Below, in pieces: positions 49,531 through 58,807 of a stretch of 64,000 nucleotides of DNA (position 1 is its first letter; every line of letters begins with the position of its first letter). A model generated the notes under the pieces. It did no database searches, was not told where the DNA came from, and saw only the letters and a list, made by a program, of their open reading frames with translations. Source of the DNA: CALZIK01 sp945787635 (GTDB lineage: Bacteria > Acidobacteriota > Thermoanaerobaculia > Multivoradales > JAHEKO01); the NCBI GenBank assembly GCA_947259725.1, contig CAMYNM010000010.1, positions 1 through 64,000 on the forward strand. The letters run 5' to 3'. Position numbers and translations under genes: made by a program.

Positions 49531-51303
49531 GTGCGCTCCGTTCGAACGCTCGCCGCTACCCTGCCCTTTCTGGGGCTGGCGCTTCTCCTTCAAGCGGGTT
49601 CAGCCGGGGCGCAGACCGGAGCCTCGGCCACCGCGCGCATTCAGCCGGAGCTGATCGGAATCGGCCAGACGGTGGACTTCACCTTGGAGGCCCAGGGTAC
49701 CGGCCTCAGGGACCTGCAGCTGGATCCTCAGTTCTCCCTGGAGAACCTCGAGATCGTCTCCGGACCGAGCCAGTCTCAAACCTGGCAGTTCGTCAACGGG
49801 CGCGCCTCTCGAGCGGAGAGTCTCAGTTGGCGTCTGCGAGCCAACAAGGTCGGCGTAGCCCGAGTCGGCCGAATCGTGCTCAAGGTCAACGGCGAAGCGT
49901 TCGAGCTCGCCGACCAGGTGATCCAGGTGCAGCAGGAGCCGGTGGCCTCGACGGACCCCTTTGGCCGCTCTTCGTCCGATCCCTTCGAGGGTTTTCCTTT
50001 CTCCAAGCGCCGGCAGCGCGCGACACGCGATACCGAGCCCAAGCTCTTCCTGCGCGCCGAGATCACGCCGGCCGAGGCCTACGCCGGACAGCAAGTGCTC
50101 TACACGCTCTACCTCTTCACCCAGGCCGACGTCGGGGCCATCGACCCGGAAACCGTCCCCGATTTCGCCGGTTTCTGGGTCGAGGACGTGCCACAGCCCG
50201 AGAAGCTACGCCCCGAGATGGTTGACATCCAGGGTCAGCGGTACGGACGTGTGGTGCTCCTGCGCAAGGCGGTTTTTCCGATGCGTCCAGGAGAGTTCGA
50301 GCTCGAACCGGTCCGCGCGAAGCTGATCGTGAGCATGCCCGAGTACAGCTGGCTGGGATCGGTCATCGACCGAAAACGCGAGATCTCCAGGACCAGCAAC
50401 CCGGTCACTCTCACCGTCCGGCCGCTGCCGGAGGCACCCGACGGATTCCGCGGCGCGGTCGGCAGAATGGACCTCTCGGTGCAACTCGAGCCGAACGACC
50501 TCGAGGTCGGACAGGCCGCCACTCTCACGATACGGCTCGACGGCCAGGGCAATCTCCAGGGGCTGCAACCGCCGGAGCTGCCGATCCTGGACGGAATCCG
50601 CGTGTTCCCGCCCGAGCAGTCGAGCCGCAGCCGAGTCTCGGGCACGCGCGTACGAGGAGAGAAGACCTGGACCTACGTGCTGGTTCCGGATCGAGCCGGC
50701 GAGTGGCAGCTTCCGCCCCTGTCGGTCGACTACTTCGATCCTTTCGCAGGGAGGTTCGAGGTCGCGAAGACCGCGACCGATATCCTGACCGCCCGCGATC
50801 CGCTGGAGAAGCTCCCCAGCGTAACTCTCGGCGAGGTCCAGACAGCGGAGCCCGAGGTAGTCGCAGACGGCACCTCGGCGCCGCAGACGGCCCCCTGGTT
50901 TCGCGATCCCAAGTACGCAGCTGGCGCGGCAGCCCTGGCGGCGGCCCTGCTGCTAATCCCCCTGGTGCTCAGGGTCCGCAAGAAGACGCATGCGACCAAG
51001 CTCCTCTGCGAACGCCTGCGTGGCGCGAGCGGCATTCAGCGGGGGCGCAAGGCGGCGCAGGTGCTGGAAGACGCGTGGCGCCGGTTTCTCGGGGAGCGAT
51101 ACGACATCGCTCCCGACGCGGCCGCCGTCGCTTGGACTCGTCACTTGCGGGAACGCGGTGTCAGCGGTTCGACCCTCGACGAGTTCGGCAAGCTGGTCGA
51201 GGATCTCGAGTACCTGCGCTACGCGCCCGAACTTTCGGCTTCCGAGTCTCTGGTCGCCGATGTCATCGATCGATCGCTCAAACTCAGTCGTTCGTTCCGC
51301 TAG
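49531..51303 (+). CDS. batD: BatD-like oxygen-tolerance protein
   Basis: 590 aa from a GTG two bases after batC. Signal peptide (about 1-27, ending AGA), three or four immunoglobulin-like beta domains (e.g. ASATARIQPELIGIGQTVDFTLEAQGTG, LRAEITPAEAYAGQQVLYTLYLF, DLSVQLEPNDLEVGQAATLTIRLDGQGNL), one membrane helix near 465-485 (AGAAALAAALLLIPLVLRV), then a cytoplasmic helical tail resembling that of the earlier BatD/DUF4381-like gene. It ends the operon. BatD members are linked to oxygen or stress tolerance in other bacteria. Confidence 0.88.
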   Translation: MRSVRTLAATLPFLGLALLLQAGSAGAQTGASATARIQPELIGIGQTVDFTLEAQGTGLRDLQLDPQFSLENLEIVSGPSQSQTWQFVNGRASRAESLSWRLRANKVGVARVGRIVLKVNGEAFELADQVIQVQQEPVASTDPFGRSSSDPFEGFPFSKRRQRATRDTEPKLFLRAEITPAEAYAGQQVLYTLYLFTQADVGAIDPETVPDFAGFWVEDVPQPEKLRPEMVDIQGQRYGRVVLLRKAVFPMRPGEFELEPVRAKLIVSMPEYSWLGSVIDRKREISRTSNPVTLTVRPLPEAPDGFRGAVGRMDLSVQLEPNDLEVGQAATLTIRLDGQGNLQGLQPPELPILDGIRVFPPEQSSRSRVSGTRVRGEKTWTYVLVPDRAGEWQLPPLSVDYFDPFAGRFEVAKTATDILTARDPLEKLPSVTLGEVQTAEPEVVADGTSAPQTAPWFRDPKYAAGAAALAAALLLIPLVLRVRKKTHATKLLCERLRGASGIQRGRKAAQVLEDAWRRFLGERYDIAPDAAAVAWTRHLRERGVSGSTLDEFGKLVEDLEYLRYAPELSASESLVADVIDRSLKLSRSFR

Positions 51304-51418
51304 CTCACTCGATCGGGGCTGGGAGAGCCTGCGCCCGGACTGTGGCCTGTGCAATTGTTGCCCACTAGTCCGTTCTGCTAGATTTCGGTGGTAAACCCCC
51401 GAAACCAGGGGATTTTTT

Positions 51419-52552
51419 ATGACTGAGTACCACTGTCTGGAGCCCCAGGATCTCGAGGTCTTCCTCGAGCGCCGGCGCGCCATGCCGTCGTTCGCCCTCG
51501 ATATGAGCCTGGCGGAAAACCTGACCGCGGTGCTTCGAAAGGCCAACGAGTTCGTGCCGTCGCAGGCGGGCTCACTGCTGCTCGACAACCCGATGGCCAA
51601 GAACCCGGAGCGGGATCAAAACGAGCTGACCTTCATCGCGGCGTTCGGCGCCAAAGCCCGTGAGCTGCTCAACCAGACGATTCCAGCGGGCGCCGGCATT
51701 GCCGGGCACGTCTACAGGACCGGCGAGTCGTACGTGGCCCGGGACCTCGAGTCAGACGAGCTGCACCTGCGGATGTTCGAGCAAAACGACGACTACCGAA
51801 CCGAGTCGCTGGTGGGCATTCCAGTGCGAATCGAGAAGGACGTATGTGGCGTGTTGGAACTGGTCAACCGTTCCAAGACCGGACACTACAGTGAGCGGGA
51901 CGTTCACCTTCTCGAGATTTTCGCCGAATACATCTCGATTTCGATTCAAAACGTCCTGGATGGACGGCAGGCTCAAGAGATCGCCAAACGCGACAACCTC
52001 ACCGGCCTTTTCAACGATCGCTATCTGCACATCGCGCTGTCCAAGGCGATTGCCAAGTGCCGGCGAGAGGGCAAGGATCTGGCGCTCCTATTCATGGACC
52101 TGGACTTCTTCAAGAGGGTGAACGACTCGCACGGCCATCTCGCTGGCAGTCAGGTGTTGAGAGAAGTCGGCGTCCTGATCAAGAAGTCCACCGGTTTCGA
52201 GGAAGCCATCGCCGCTCGATACGGCGGCGACGAGTTCGTCGTCGCTCTCCCGGGTTTCGACCTGCTCGAAGCGATCAAGGTCGCCGAAGGCCTGCGCCAC
52301 GAGATCGTGACCAGCGCTTTCTGCGACAAGCCCGGGGAAATCCAGCCCGACCCGATCCACCTGACCGGTCTGACCTGCTCGGTCGGCGTCGCCACACTGC
52401 ATCGCCACCTCCAGGACGACGAGTCGGTGGAGCGCAGCAAGTCCACGCTTCTCCGGTTGGCGGACTCCGCCATGTACGTGGCTAAAGAGACCGGCCGTAA
52501 CCGCACCGCCACAGCCGGGGAACCGGTCCGGCGCTACAACGTCGCCGATTGA
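51419..52552 (+). CDS. GAF-GGDEF diguanylate cyclase
   Basis: 377 aa; the ATG has AGGGGA six bases upstream. Residues about 28-185 form a GAF domain (AGSLLLDNP, ESLVGIPVRIEKDVCGVLELVNR). A GGDEF domain (about 190-355) has intact GGDEF at 269-273 (AARYGGDEFVVAL), and RDNLTGLFNDRY at its start. The inhibitory RxxD site is absent, so product inhibition may be weak. No membrane segments: a cytoplasmic sensor of a small ligand controlling c-di-GMP synthesis. The stop codon falls within the first hairpin of the lat leader. Confidence 0.92.
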   Translation: MTEYHCLEPQDLEVFLERRRAMPSFALDMSLAENLTAVLRKANEFVPSQAGSLLLDNPMAKNPERDQNELTFIAAFGAKARELLNQTIPAGAGIAGHVYRTGESYVARDLESDELHLRMFEQNDDYRTESLVGIPVRIEKDVCGVLELVNRSKTGHYSERDVHLLEIFAEYISISIQNVLDGRQAQEIAKRDNLTGLFNDRYLHIALSKAIAKCRREGKDLALLFMDLDFFKRVNDSHGHLAGSQVLREVGVLIKKSTGFEEAIAARYGGDEFVVALPGFDLLEAIKVAEGLRHEIVTSAFCDKPGEIQPDPIHLTGLTCSVGVATLHRHLQDDESVERSKSTLLRLADSAMYVAKETGRNRTATAGEPVRRYNVAD

Positions 52553-52622
52553 CCGGCTTCCAAGGCCGGTGCTAGCATCTCAGCGAGCCCAAGGGCTCCG
52601 GGCGGCCGGACCTGTTCCGGCC
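52552..52622 (+). promoter_or_regulatory. Three consecutive stem-loops in the lat leader
   Basis: ACCGGC/GCCGGT (52552-52557, 52565-52570), GAGCCC-AA-GGGCTC (52585-52598) and GGCCGGA/TCCGGCC around CCTGT (52604-52622) are each perfectly paired. They occupy the space between the GGDEF stop and lat. They may form an attenuator or ligand-sensing leader. No run of T follows any of them, so simple termination is unlikely. The match to a known riboswitch class is not evident. Confidence 0.4.
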
Positions 52623-52658
52623 AAACCCCTCCCCTCATTAGAGATAGCCCGACCAAGA

Positions 52659-52670
52659 CGCCAATTGGCG
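52659..52670 (+). promoter_or_regulatory. 12-bp palindrome overlapping the lat ribosome binding region
   Basis: CGCCAATTGGCG is a perfect 12-bp palindrome; the GGTGGAG ribosome binding site begins at its last base. As DNA it could be an operator for a dimeric repressor (for example Lrp-type). As RNA it can fold CGCC-AATT-GGCG next to the Shine-Dalgarno. The ATG follows at 52682. Confidence 0.45.
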
Positions 52671-52681
52671 GTGGAGAAGCG

Positions 52682-54034
52682 ATGACGCTAGCCGACACTG
52701 CAACCCGTCCCCGAACCGACGCCTCGCGCGCCAAGACCGCGGTGCACAAGCGCCTCCAACATCACATCCTTGCGGACGGCCTGCCGTACGTCATGGACCT
52801 CGAGCGCAGTCACGGCCCCTACCTCGTCGATCGAGCCAGCGGCCGGGAGATTCTCGACTTTTTCATGTCGTTTTCGACCTCTCCGCTCGGATACAACCAT
52901 CCTGATCTCAAGGACCCCGACTTCATCGAGCGAATCCTCCCTTCCGCGCTCAACAAGCCCTCCAACTCGGACTTCTACACCGAGTACATGGCGGATTTCG
53001 TGGATGCCTTCGCGCGCACCGTGCCGGCGTCACTCTCGGAGCGGATGTTCTTCATCTCGGGAGGCGCCCTGGCGGTCGAGAACGCCCTCAAGACGGCCTT
53101 CGACTGGAAAGTCCGCAAGAACCGCGCGGCGGGCCGAAGCGCGAACGGGCACCGGATCATCCACCTGCGCGACGCCTTCCATGGTCGCAGCGGCTACACC
53201 ATGTCTTTGACCAACACCGACCCCCGCAAGACCGACCTCTTTCCCAAGTTCGACTGGCCTCGAATCACGAATCCAAAGCTCAGGTTCCCGGTCACCCCGG
53301 CGGTCATCGAGCAGGTCGAGGCCGCCGAACGAGAGTCGATTGCTCAGATCAAGCAGGCGCTTGTTGAATATCCCGACGACATCGCGGCCCTGATCCTCGA
53401 GCCGATCCAGGGTGAAGGCGGCGACAATCACTTCCGGCGAGAGTACTTCCAGGCCCTGAGAGCCCTCGCCGACGAGGCCGAGTTCCTGTTGATCTACGAC
53501 GAGGTGCAGACCGGCTTCGGGACCACCGGCAAATGGTGGTGCTTCGAGCACTTCGGCGTCGAACCCGATGTGTTGGCGTTCGGCAAGAAGGCCCAGGTCT
53601 GTGGGATCTGCGCCGGCGAACGTGTCGACGAGGTCGATTCCGTATTCAAGGTATCGAGCCGGATCAACTCGACCTGGGGAGGAAACCTCGTCGATATGGT
53701 GCGCAGCCAGCGCTTCATCGAGATCATCGAGAAACACGGTCTGCTCGAGAACGCAGCCTCGTTGGGAGCGTATCTACTGAAAAAGCTTCAGGCACTGGCC
53801 ACCACTCGGCCCGAGCGCATCTCGAATGTGCGCGGTCGAGGCATGTTCCTGGCTTTCGACCTGCCGAGCCGCGAGGTTCGCGAGCAACTGCTGGTCGAAA
53901 TGATCGCGAACGACTTTCTTGGCCTGCGCTCCGGATCCACCGCGATTCGCTTCCGCCCGCCGCTCAGCCTCTCGCTCGAGGAAGCCGACGAAGGACTGCG
54001 CCGGCTCGAAGCCGCCCTCGACAGCATCGGCTGA
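52682..54034 (+). CDS. lat: L-lysine 6-transaminase
   Basis: 450 aa. Class III PLP aminotransferase: FFISGGALAVENALKTAFDWK, EPIQGEGGDNHFR, LLIYDEVQTGFGTTGKWW (Asp binding the PLP nitrogen) and FGKKAQVCGICAG with Schiff-base Lys near 302-303. The N-terminal V-H-K-R-L-Q-H-H-I-L-A-D-G-L-P-Y-V pattern and CGICAG are typical of Lat. It transfers the epsilon-amino group of lysine to 2-oxoglutarate, giving aminoadipate semialdehyde. The next gene oxidises that semialdehyde, supporting the assignment. Confidence 0.9.
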   Translation: MTLADTATRPRTDASRAKTAVHKRLQHHILADGLPYVMDLERSHGPYLVDRASGREILDFFMSFSTSPLGYNHPDLKDPDFIERILPSALNKPSNSDFYTEYMADFVDAFARTVPASLSERMFFISGGALAVENALKTAFDWKVRKNRAAGRSANGHRIIHLRDAFHGRSGYTMSLTNTDPRKTDLFPKFDWPRITNPKLRFPVTPAVIEQVEAAERESIAQIKQALVEYPDDIAALILEPIQGEGGDNHFRREYFQALRALADEAEFLLIYDEVQTGFGTTGKWWCFEHFGVEPDVLAFGKKAQVCGICAGERVDEVDSVFKVSSRINSTWGGNLVDMVRSQRFIEIIEKHGLLENAASLGAYLLKKLQALATTRPERISNVRGRGMFLAFDLPSREVREQLLVEMIANDFLGLRSGSTAIRFRPPLSLSLEEADEGLRRLEAALDSIG

Positions 54035-54053
54035 CCACTAGGAGAGTGATTCC

Positions 54054-55592
54054 ATGACCGTCGAAACCATGACACCCCATACGGACCTGCTGTCCGCGCT
54101 CGGCATAGAAGCCCTCAACCGCGGGGCCTTCTGCGGCGAATGGCTCCCCACCAAAGGCCCGGAGGTGGTCTCGATCGACCCCTCGACAGGCCTCGAGATT
54201 GGGCGGGTCACGACGGCAACGGCCGAAGACTACGAGCGCGTGGTCTCGGTCACGGTCGAAGCGTTCAAGGAGTGGCGCACCTGGCCGGCGCCTCGGCGCG
54301 GCGAGATCGTCCGATTGGTGGCCGAAGAGCTTCGCAAGCACAAGGACGAGCTCGGCCGGCTGGTCACACTGGAGATGGGGAAGATCCTCTCGGAAGGCCT
54401 CGGTGAGGTACAGGAAATGATCGACATGGCCGACTTCTCAGTGGGCCTGTCACGGCAGCTCTACGGGCTCTCGATGCACTCCGAGCGCGCCGAGCACCGG
54501 ATGTACGAGCAGTGGCATCCGCTCGGCCCTGTGGGCATCATCTCGGCGTTCAACTTCCCGGTGGCGGTGTGGTCTTGGAACGCCTTCGTCGCCGCCGTGT
54601 GTGGCGACTCGATGATCTGGAAGCCGTCGGAGAAGACGCCGCTGACCGCCGTCGCTGTCACGCACATCGCGGGCCGAGTGCTCGCCGAGAACGACGCGCC
54701 TCCGATCTTCAATCTGCTGGTCGGCGACCGGCATCAGGTCGGCGAGCCGCTCACCCACGACAAGCGCATGCCGCTCGTTTCGGCCACCGGATCGACCAAC
54801 ATGGGCCGCGCGGTCGGTCAGGCGGTCGCCAAGCGCCTCGGCCGGAGCCTCCTCGAGCTCGGCGGCAACAACGCCATCGTGGTGATGGACGACGCCGACC
54901 TCGACCTTGCGCTTCGGGCGGTCCTTTTCGGCGCCGTCGGCACCGCCGGCCAGCGCTGCACCTCGACGCGCAGGCTGTTCCTCCAGAAGGGCATCGCACA
55001 GGAAATGAAAGACAGGCTGGTCGCAGCCTATGGCTCGATCTCGATCGGCGATCCGATGGATCCCGCGATCCTCATGGGGCCGCTGGTGGACAAGCGCGCG
55101 GTGGACGACATGATGGGAGCCCTCGACAAGGTCCGCGAGCAGGGCGGCCGAGTGCTCTACGGCGGTAACGCCAAGAGCGATCGAGGCGGCTTTTTCGTCG
55201 AGCCGACCCTGGTCGAAGCGACGCCGGACATGCCGATCACCTGCGACGAGACCTTCGCGCCGATCCTCTACCTGTTCGAGTTCGAGACTCTCGACGAAGC
55301 GATCGAGCGCCACAACGCGGTTCCCCAGGGCCTCTCCTCGGCCATCTTCACGCTCAACATGCGCTCGGCCGAGCGGTTCCTCGCGGCGGGCGGCTCGGAC
55401 TGCGGCATCGCCAATGTCAACATCGGAACCTCCGGCGCCGAGATCGGCGGAGCCTTCGGCGGCGAGAAAGAAACCGGCGGCGGCCGGGAAGCGGGCTCGG
55501 ACTCCTGGAAAGCCTACATGCGCCGCCAGACCTGCACTCTGAACTACGGCGATGAGCTGCCCCTGGCGCAGGGCGTCGAGTTCAAGGTTTAG
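54054..55592 (+). CDS. amaB: Aminoadipate-semialdehyde dehydrogenase, ALDH7 family
   Basis: 512 aa. Aldehyde dehydrogenase motifs: FNFPVAVWSWNAF, WKPSEKTPL, SATGSTNMG, catalytic Glu in LLELGGNNAIVV and nucleophile Cys in TAGQRCTSTRR. The C-terminal ETGGGREAGSDSWKAYMRRQT is a clear ALDH7/antiquitin signature. It oxidises alpha-aminoadipate semialdehyde to 2-aminoadipate in lysine breakdown, matching lat 20 bases upstream. A long minus-strand frame over it is a shadow. Confidence 0.92.
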   Translation: MTVETMTPHTDLLSALGIEALNRGAFCGEWLPTKGPEVVSIDPSTGLEIGRVTTATAEDYERVVSVTVEAFKEWRTWPAPRRGEIVRLVAEELRKHKDELGRLVTLEMGKILSEGLGEVQEMIDMADFSVGLSRQLYGLSMHSERAEHRMYEQWHPLGPVGIISAFNFPVAVWSWNAFVAAVCGDSMIWKPSEKTPLTAVAVTHIAGRVLAENDAPPIFNLLVGDRHQVGEPLTHDKRMPLVSATGSTNMGRAVGQAVAKRLGRSLLELGGNNAIVVMDDADLDLALRAVLFGAVGTAGQRCTSTRRLFLQKGIAQEMKDRLVAAYGSISIGDPMDPAILMGPLVDKRAVDDMMGALDKVREQGGRVLYGGNAKSDRGGFFVEPTLVEATPDMPITCDETFAPILYLFEFETLDEAIERHNAVPQGLSSAIFTLNMRSAERFLAAGGSDCGIANVNIGTSGAEIGGAFGGEKETGGGREAGSDSWKAYMRRQTCTLNYGDELPLAQGVEFKV

Positions 55593-55595
55593 GGA

Positions 55596-55622
55596 GCGGA
55601 CAGTCGACCTCCGTGCCGACCG
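55596..55622. repeat. Dispersed palindrome, copy E (opposite orientation, degenerate)
   Basis: AGCGG...GTCGACCTCCGTG-CCGACCG (55596-55622). It matches the reverse complement of copy C (56609) over GTCGACCTCCGTGTCGACCG with one change, plus a four-base insertion before it. It lies in the 38-base gap between convergent amaB and the diacylglycerol-kinase-like gene. Confidence 0.5.
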
Positions 55623-55630
55623 TCTTGGCG

Positions 55631-56506
55631 TCAACCACCCACGATCCGCAACGCGCCCGGCACGATCCTCATCTCCAACGCCTCGTTCCCCACCCCCCCG
55701 ACCAACTCGCCGTCGCAGCCCAGCACCTGCTCCCGGTCGAACGAAACCCGCACCCAAGAGGTTCGGTGAATCGCGACCGCCGGATGTCCGACGTGCTTCC
55801 CCTTGAAGACCTTCGGGAACACTCGAAGCAGCAGGTGAAGCTTCGACATCGACCGGATCACGACCAGATCGAGCCTCCCGTCGTCCATCTCGGCCGCGGG
55901 GGCGATGTACATCCCGCCGCCGAACCGCGGCGCGTTGCAGGCGGTCACGAACATCACCTCGCCGTCTGACGTACCGCCCTCCCACTCGACCCGCGCCCGC
56001 GGCGGCTGGAAGCCGACTACCGTACGAAAGACCGAGACGATGTACGTGATCTTGTCCGGCCACCACCGCGGCTGGCTGTTGGCGGTCACCGAGCAGGCGC
56101 TGTCGAAGCCGGCGCCACTGTAGAGAACAAACCAGAGGTCGTTCACGCGCCCCAGGTCGATAGGACGCGGCTCTCCTGTCACCGCCAGCTCGAGTGCGTC
56201 GTCGAACCGCGGCGGCACCCCGATCGAGTTGGCAAGATCATCGCCGCGTCCACACGGAACCACCCCGAGCGCGCAAGGCGATTCAGCCAACCCCTGCGCC
56301 GCCAGATGCATCGAGCCGTCGCCGCCGGCTACGATCAATCGTTCGCAGCCGTCGCCGGCCGCCCGGTGCGCCTGCGCAACCAGGTCCGAGCCGCTGCAGG
56401 TGAGATGAACGTCCGCTCCAAGCTCGGCGGCTTTCCGCTTCAGCGCGTGCAACCGTCTCTTCGCCCGGCCGCCGCCGGACGTCGGATTCACCAGAAACCG
56501 GAGCAC
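55631..56506 (-). CDS. Diacylglycerol/lipid kinase family protein
   Basis: 291 aa. DagK catalytic domain: FLVNPTSGGGRAKRRL at the start, LIVAGGDGSMHLAAQGL (GGDGS ATP motif), VVPCGRGDDLANSIG and the conserved RVND...YSGAGFDSA. Soluble. Such proteins phosphorylate diacylglycerol or other lipids at the membrane. YegS, DgkB and bacterial sphingosine-kinase-like enzymes share this fold, so the substrate stays open. It is downstream of mqnC across a palindrome copy. Confidence 0.88.
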   Translation of the reverse strand: MLRFLVNPTSGGGRAKRRLHALKRKAAELGADVHLTCSGSDLVAQAHRAAGDGCERLIVAGGDGSMHLAAQGLAESPCALGVVPCGRGDDLANSIGVPPRFDDALELAVTGEPRPIDLGRVNDLWFVLYSGAGFDSACSVTANSQPRWWPDKITYIVSVFRTVVGFQPPRARVEWEGGTSDGEVMFVTACNAPRFGGGMYIAPAAEMDDGRLDLVVIRSMSKLHLLLRVFPKVFKGKHVGHPAVAIHRTSWVRVSFDREQVLGCDGELVGGVGNEALEMRIVPGALRIVGG

Positions 56507-56608
56507 GCGGCAATTGTAGCGGGGATCTCGAGTCTGCCGGATCGAGCTGTGGAATGGGCGGCCGCAGAGCGCAACGGCGGCCCACTATCGGTTCGCGCAG
56601 TACCGGAA

Positions 56609-56636
56609 CCGGTCGACACGGAGGTCGACCGCTGCA
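56609..56636. repeat. Dispersed palindrome, copy C
   Basis: C-CGGTCGAC (56610-56617), centre ACGGAG, GTCGACCG (56624-56631), then CTGCA. Perfect arms. It lies between mqnC (ends 56653) and the kinase-like gene (starts 56506), same orientation as copies A, B and D. Confidence 0.75.
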
Positions 56637-56652
56637 ACCGTTTCGTTCGTCG

Positions 56653-57837
56653 TTACCCGACCACCGGCAGCAACGACGACACCAGGTCGCGATTGCCGGC
56701 GGTGACCGAGCCGCGATACTTGGCGGCGAGCTCGGCAGTGTCTTCGCGCGTCACCAGACGCTCGTAGAGATTGGTCCGCTGCCTGGGCTCGAAGCCGGCG
56801 GAGAGAATCAAGTGCTCCATTTCGTCCTGGGACATCTTGTAGGCGGTGCCGGCGGCCGAGACGACGTTTTCCTCGATCATGATCGAGCCCATGTCGTCGG
56901 CGCCGAACTTGAGCCCCAGCTGGCCGATCTTCTTGCCCTGGGTGACCCAGCTCGTCTGGAGGTGCCTGACGTTGTCCATGAACAGCCGCGACACCGCGAG
57001 TGTCGTCAGGTACTCGTGGGCGAAGGTCTCCGGCACGTCTTCCATCTCGGTGTGGTCGTGCTGGAAGGTCCAGGAGATGAACGCGGTGAAGCCGCCGGTC
57101 TCGTCCTGCAGATCCCGGACGCGCTGCATGTGCTCGACACGGGCTTCCAATTCCTCCCCCATGCCGTACATCATCGTGGCCGAGGTTCGCAGGCCGTTCT
57201 TGTGCGCCTGACGCATGATGTCGAGCCATTCGTCGGACGAAGTCTTGCCGTAGGCCAGAACGTCCTTGCGCACGCTGTCGACCAGAATCTCAGCGCCGCC
57301 GCCGGGGATCGACTGGAGACCCGCGTCCTTCAGTCGCGCGATGACATCGTAGAAGCTCATCCGCTCGAGCTTGGCGATGAACTTGATCTCGGGCGGCGAG
57401 AAGGCGTGGAGGTGAATCTCCGGGTAGGTGCTCTTCAGGTACCTGAGCAGGTCCTCGTAGTAGGTGATCGGCAGGTCCGGGTGTACCCCACCCTGCATCA
57501 AAATGCCCGTTCCGTTGAGCGCCAGGGTCTCCTCCACCTTCTTGCCGATCTCCTCGAAGGGCAGCAGATACCCCTCGTCGTCACCCGGCTCCCGGTAGAA
57601 GGCGCAGAAGCGGCACTTGTAGACGCAAACGTTGGTGTAGTTGATGTTGCGGTCAATGTTGTAGGTCGCAACTTCCGGGTCGTTGAGCCGGCTTCTGACC
57701 TCGTCGGCGGCCAGACCGAGGTCGATGAGGTCTCCATCCAGAAGCAGCCGATGGGCGTCGCCCGCCGAGATTCGGCGGCCGGCGACGGCGTCGTCGAGAA
57801 TGGCGGCTACCGATCGATCCGTGGGCGAATAACTCAT
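56653..57837 (-). CDS. mqnC: Cyclic dehypoxanthinyl futalosine synthase (radical SAM)
   Basis: 394 aa. Radical-SAM cluster motif CVYKCRFCAFYR within IDRNINYTNVCVYKC, followed by GILMQGGVHPDLPITYYEDLL and HAFSPPEI, the MqnC pattern; MqnE has a different start. It cyclises dehypoxanthinyl futalosine in menaquinone synthesis. A TTGCCC-N17-TAAAGT promoter candidate (57875-57847, minus) almost abuts the start, which would leave a very short leader. mqnA is 69 bases upstream. Confidence 0.93.
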   Translation of the reverse strand: MSYSPTDRSVAAILDDAVAGRRISAGDAHRLLLDGDLIDLGLAADEVRSRLNDPEVATYNIDRNINYTNVCVYKCRFCAFYREPGDDEGYLLPFEEIGKKVEETLALNGTGILMQGGVHPDLPITYYEDLLRYLKSTYPEIHLHAFSPPEIKFIAKLERMSFYDVIARLKDAGLQSIPGGGAEILVDSVRKDVLAYGKTSSDEWLDIMRQAHKNGLRTSATMMYGMGEELEARVEHMQRVRDLQDETGGFTAFISWTFQHDHTEMEDVPETFAHEYLTTLAVSRLFMDNVRHLQTSWVTQGKKIGQLGLKFGADDMGSIMIEENVVSAAGTAYKMSQDEMEHLILSAGFEPRQRTNLYERLVTREDTAELAAKYRGSVTAGNRDLVSSLLPVVG

Positions 57838-57906
57838 GTCGCAGCTACTTTACGGAAAGGTGAGAGAGGGGGCAACTGATGCAGAGCGTGCATCCGCCCC
57901 ACTCCA

Positions 57907-58752
57907 TCACCCAGTCGATCGGGTCGTGCCCGAGGCCTCCTCGACGCCCCGCGGCCCAGCTGCCGCGAACGTGAGCGGCGTGGGCTCACCGGTGCCGGCC
58001 AGCCGCGCGGCCCGAGCGAAGAACTCCTCCAGGCCGGCGAGCTCGGGCGCGCCGAGCTCGAAGCTCAGATTGCGCTCCAGGTACTCCAACAGGTAGGCCT
58101 CGGGAAGGCCGAGCTCGCGCCCGGCCTCGTGCGCGAGCACACCCAGGTTCGCCCGACCGCGCGCGGCGCTGGCCGCAAAGTCGCTCTCGAGGCCGGGCCG
58201 AACTGCGCTCGAACGAATCGCCCAGAAGGCAAACACGAACGGCAGCCCGGTCAGCTCCTTCCAGGCGGTCGCGAGGTCGAGGACTCTCCCCTGCTCCATC
58301 GGGATCCGCAGCGCCGGATCACCAATGATGAGAGCCGCGTCGTTCTCGGCCAGCATGGCGCCGAGATCGGGGCGGGCCGGGCCGGTGTCGGGCTCAGAGG
58401 CGTAGAGCTCCTTCAACACGATCCGCACGAGCGTCGCGGAGGTCCGGCTGTTCTCGTCCAATGCAAGCGTCCGAATCTCCCCGAACGGCGCCTTCGAGAC
58501 CAGAAGCACGCTCCGCACCGCACTGTCCGAAGCGACACAGTTCCCCGGAATCGCCAGGAGATCCGGAATTCGCTGATACTCGATCGAGGGAATCAGTCCG
58601 ATGTCGATGTCCCCCGAGCGCAACAGGTCGGCCACCCGCGCCGGCGGCTCGTAGAGCGCGTCGTACCGGTCGGCAAGGGCGCCGGAGAGAAAGTCCCAGG
58701 CGAGCGGGCGGGAGTTGAGATAGTCGACGATGCCGACGCGAAGCTTGCTCAT
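57907..58752 (-). CDS. mqnA: Chorismate dehydratase
   Basis: 281 aa. MqnA landmarks: RVGIVDYLNSRPLAWDF at the N-terminus, DIDIGLIPSIEYQRIPDLL, ALIIGDPALRIPM and GLPFVFAFWAIRSS. It removes water from chorismate to 3-enolpyruvyl-benzoate, the first futalosine-pathway step. The last 25 residues are low complexity. mqnB, mqnD and mqnE are not in the window. Confidence 0.93.
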   Translation of the reverse strand: MSKLRVGIVDYLNSRPLAWDFLSGALADRYDALYEPPARVADLLRSGDIDIGLIPSIEYQRIPDLLAIPGNCVASDSAVRSVLLVSKAPFGEIRTLALDENSRTSATLVRIVLKELYASEPDTGPARPDLGAMLAENDAALIIGDPALRIPMEQGRVLDLATAWKELTGLPFVFAFWAIRSSAVRPGLESDFAASAARGRANLGVLAHEAGRELGLPEAYLLEYLERNLSFELGAPELAGLEEFFARAARLAGTGEPTPLTFAAAGPRGVEEASGTTRSTG

Positions 58753-58807
58753 GCGGGGACGAGTCTACCGGTCCGCGAGGGACAGAGCCGAGGAGGGTCG
58801 AGAAAAG

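Noticed and set aside
54450..56066. 538-aa minus-strand open frame
   Set aside because: It lies antisense to the well-supported ALDH7 gene and part of the lipid kinase; its composition (His/Arg/Gly-rich) is that of a GC-bias shadow.
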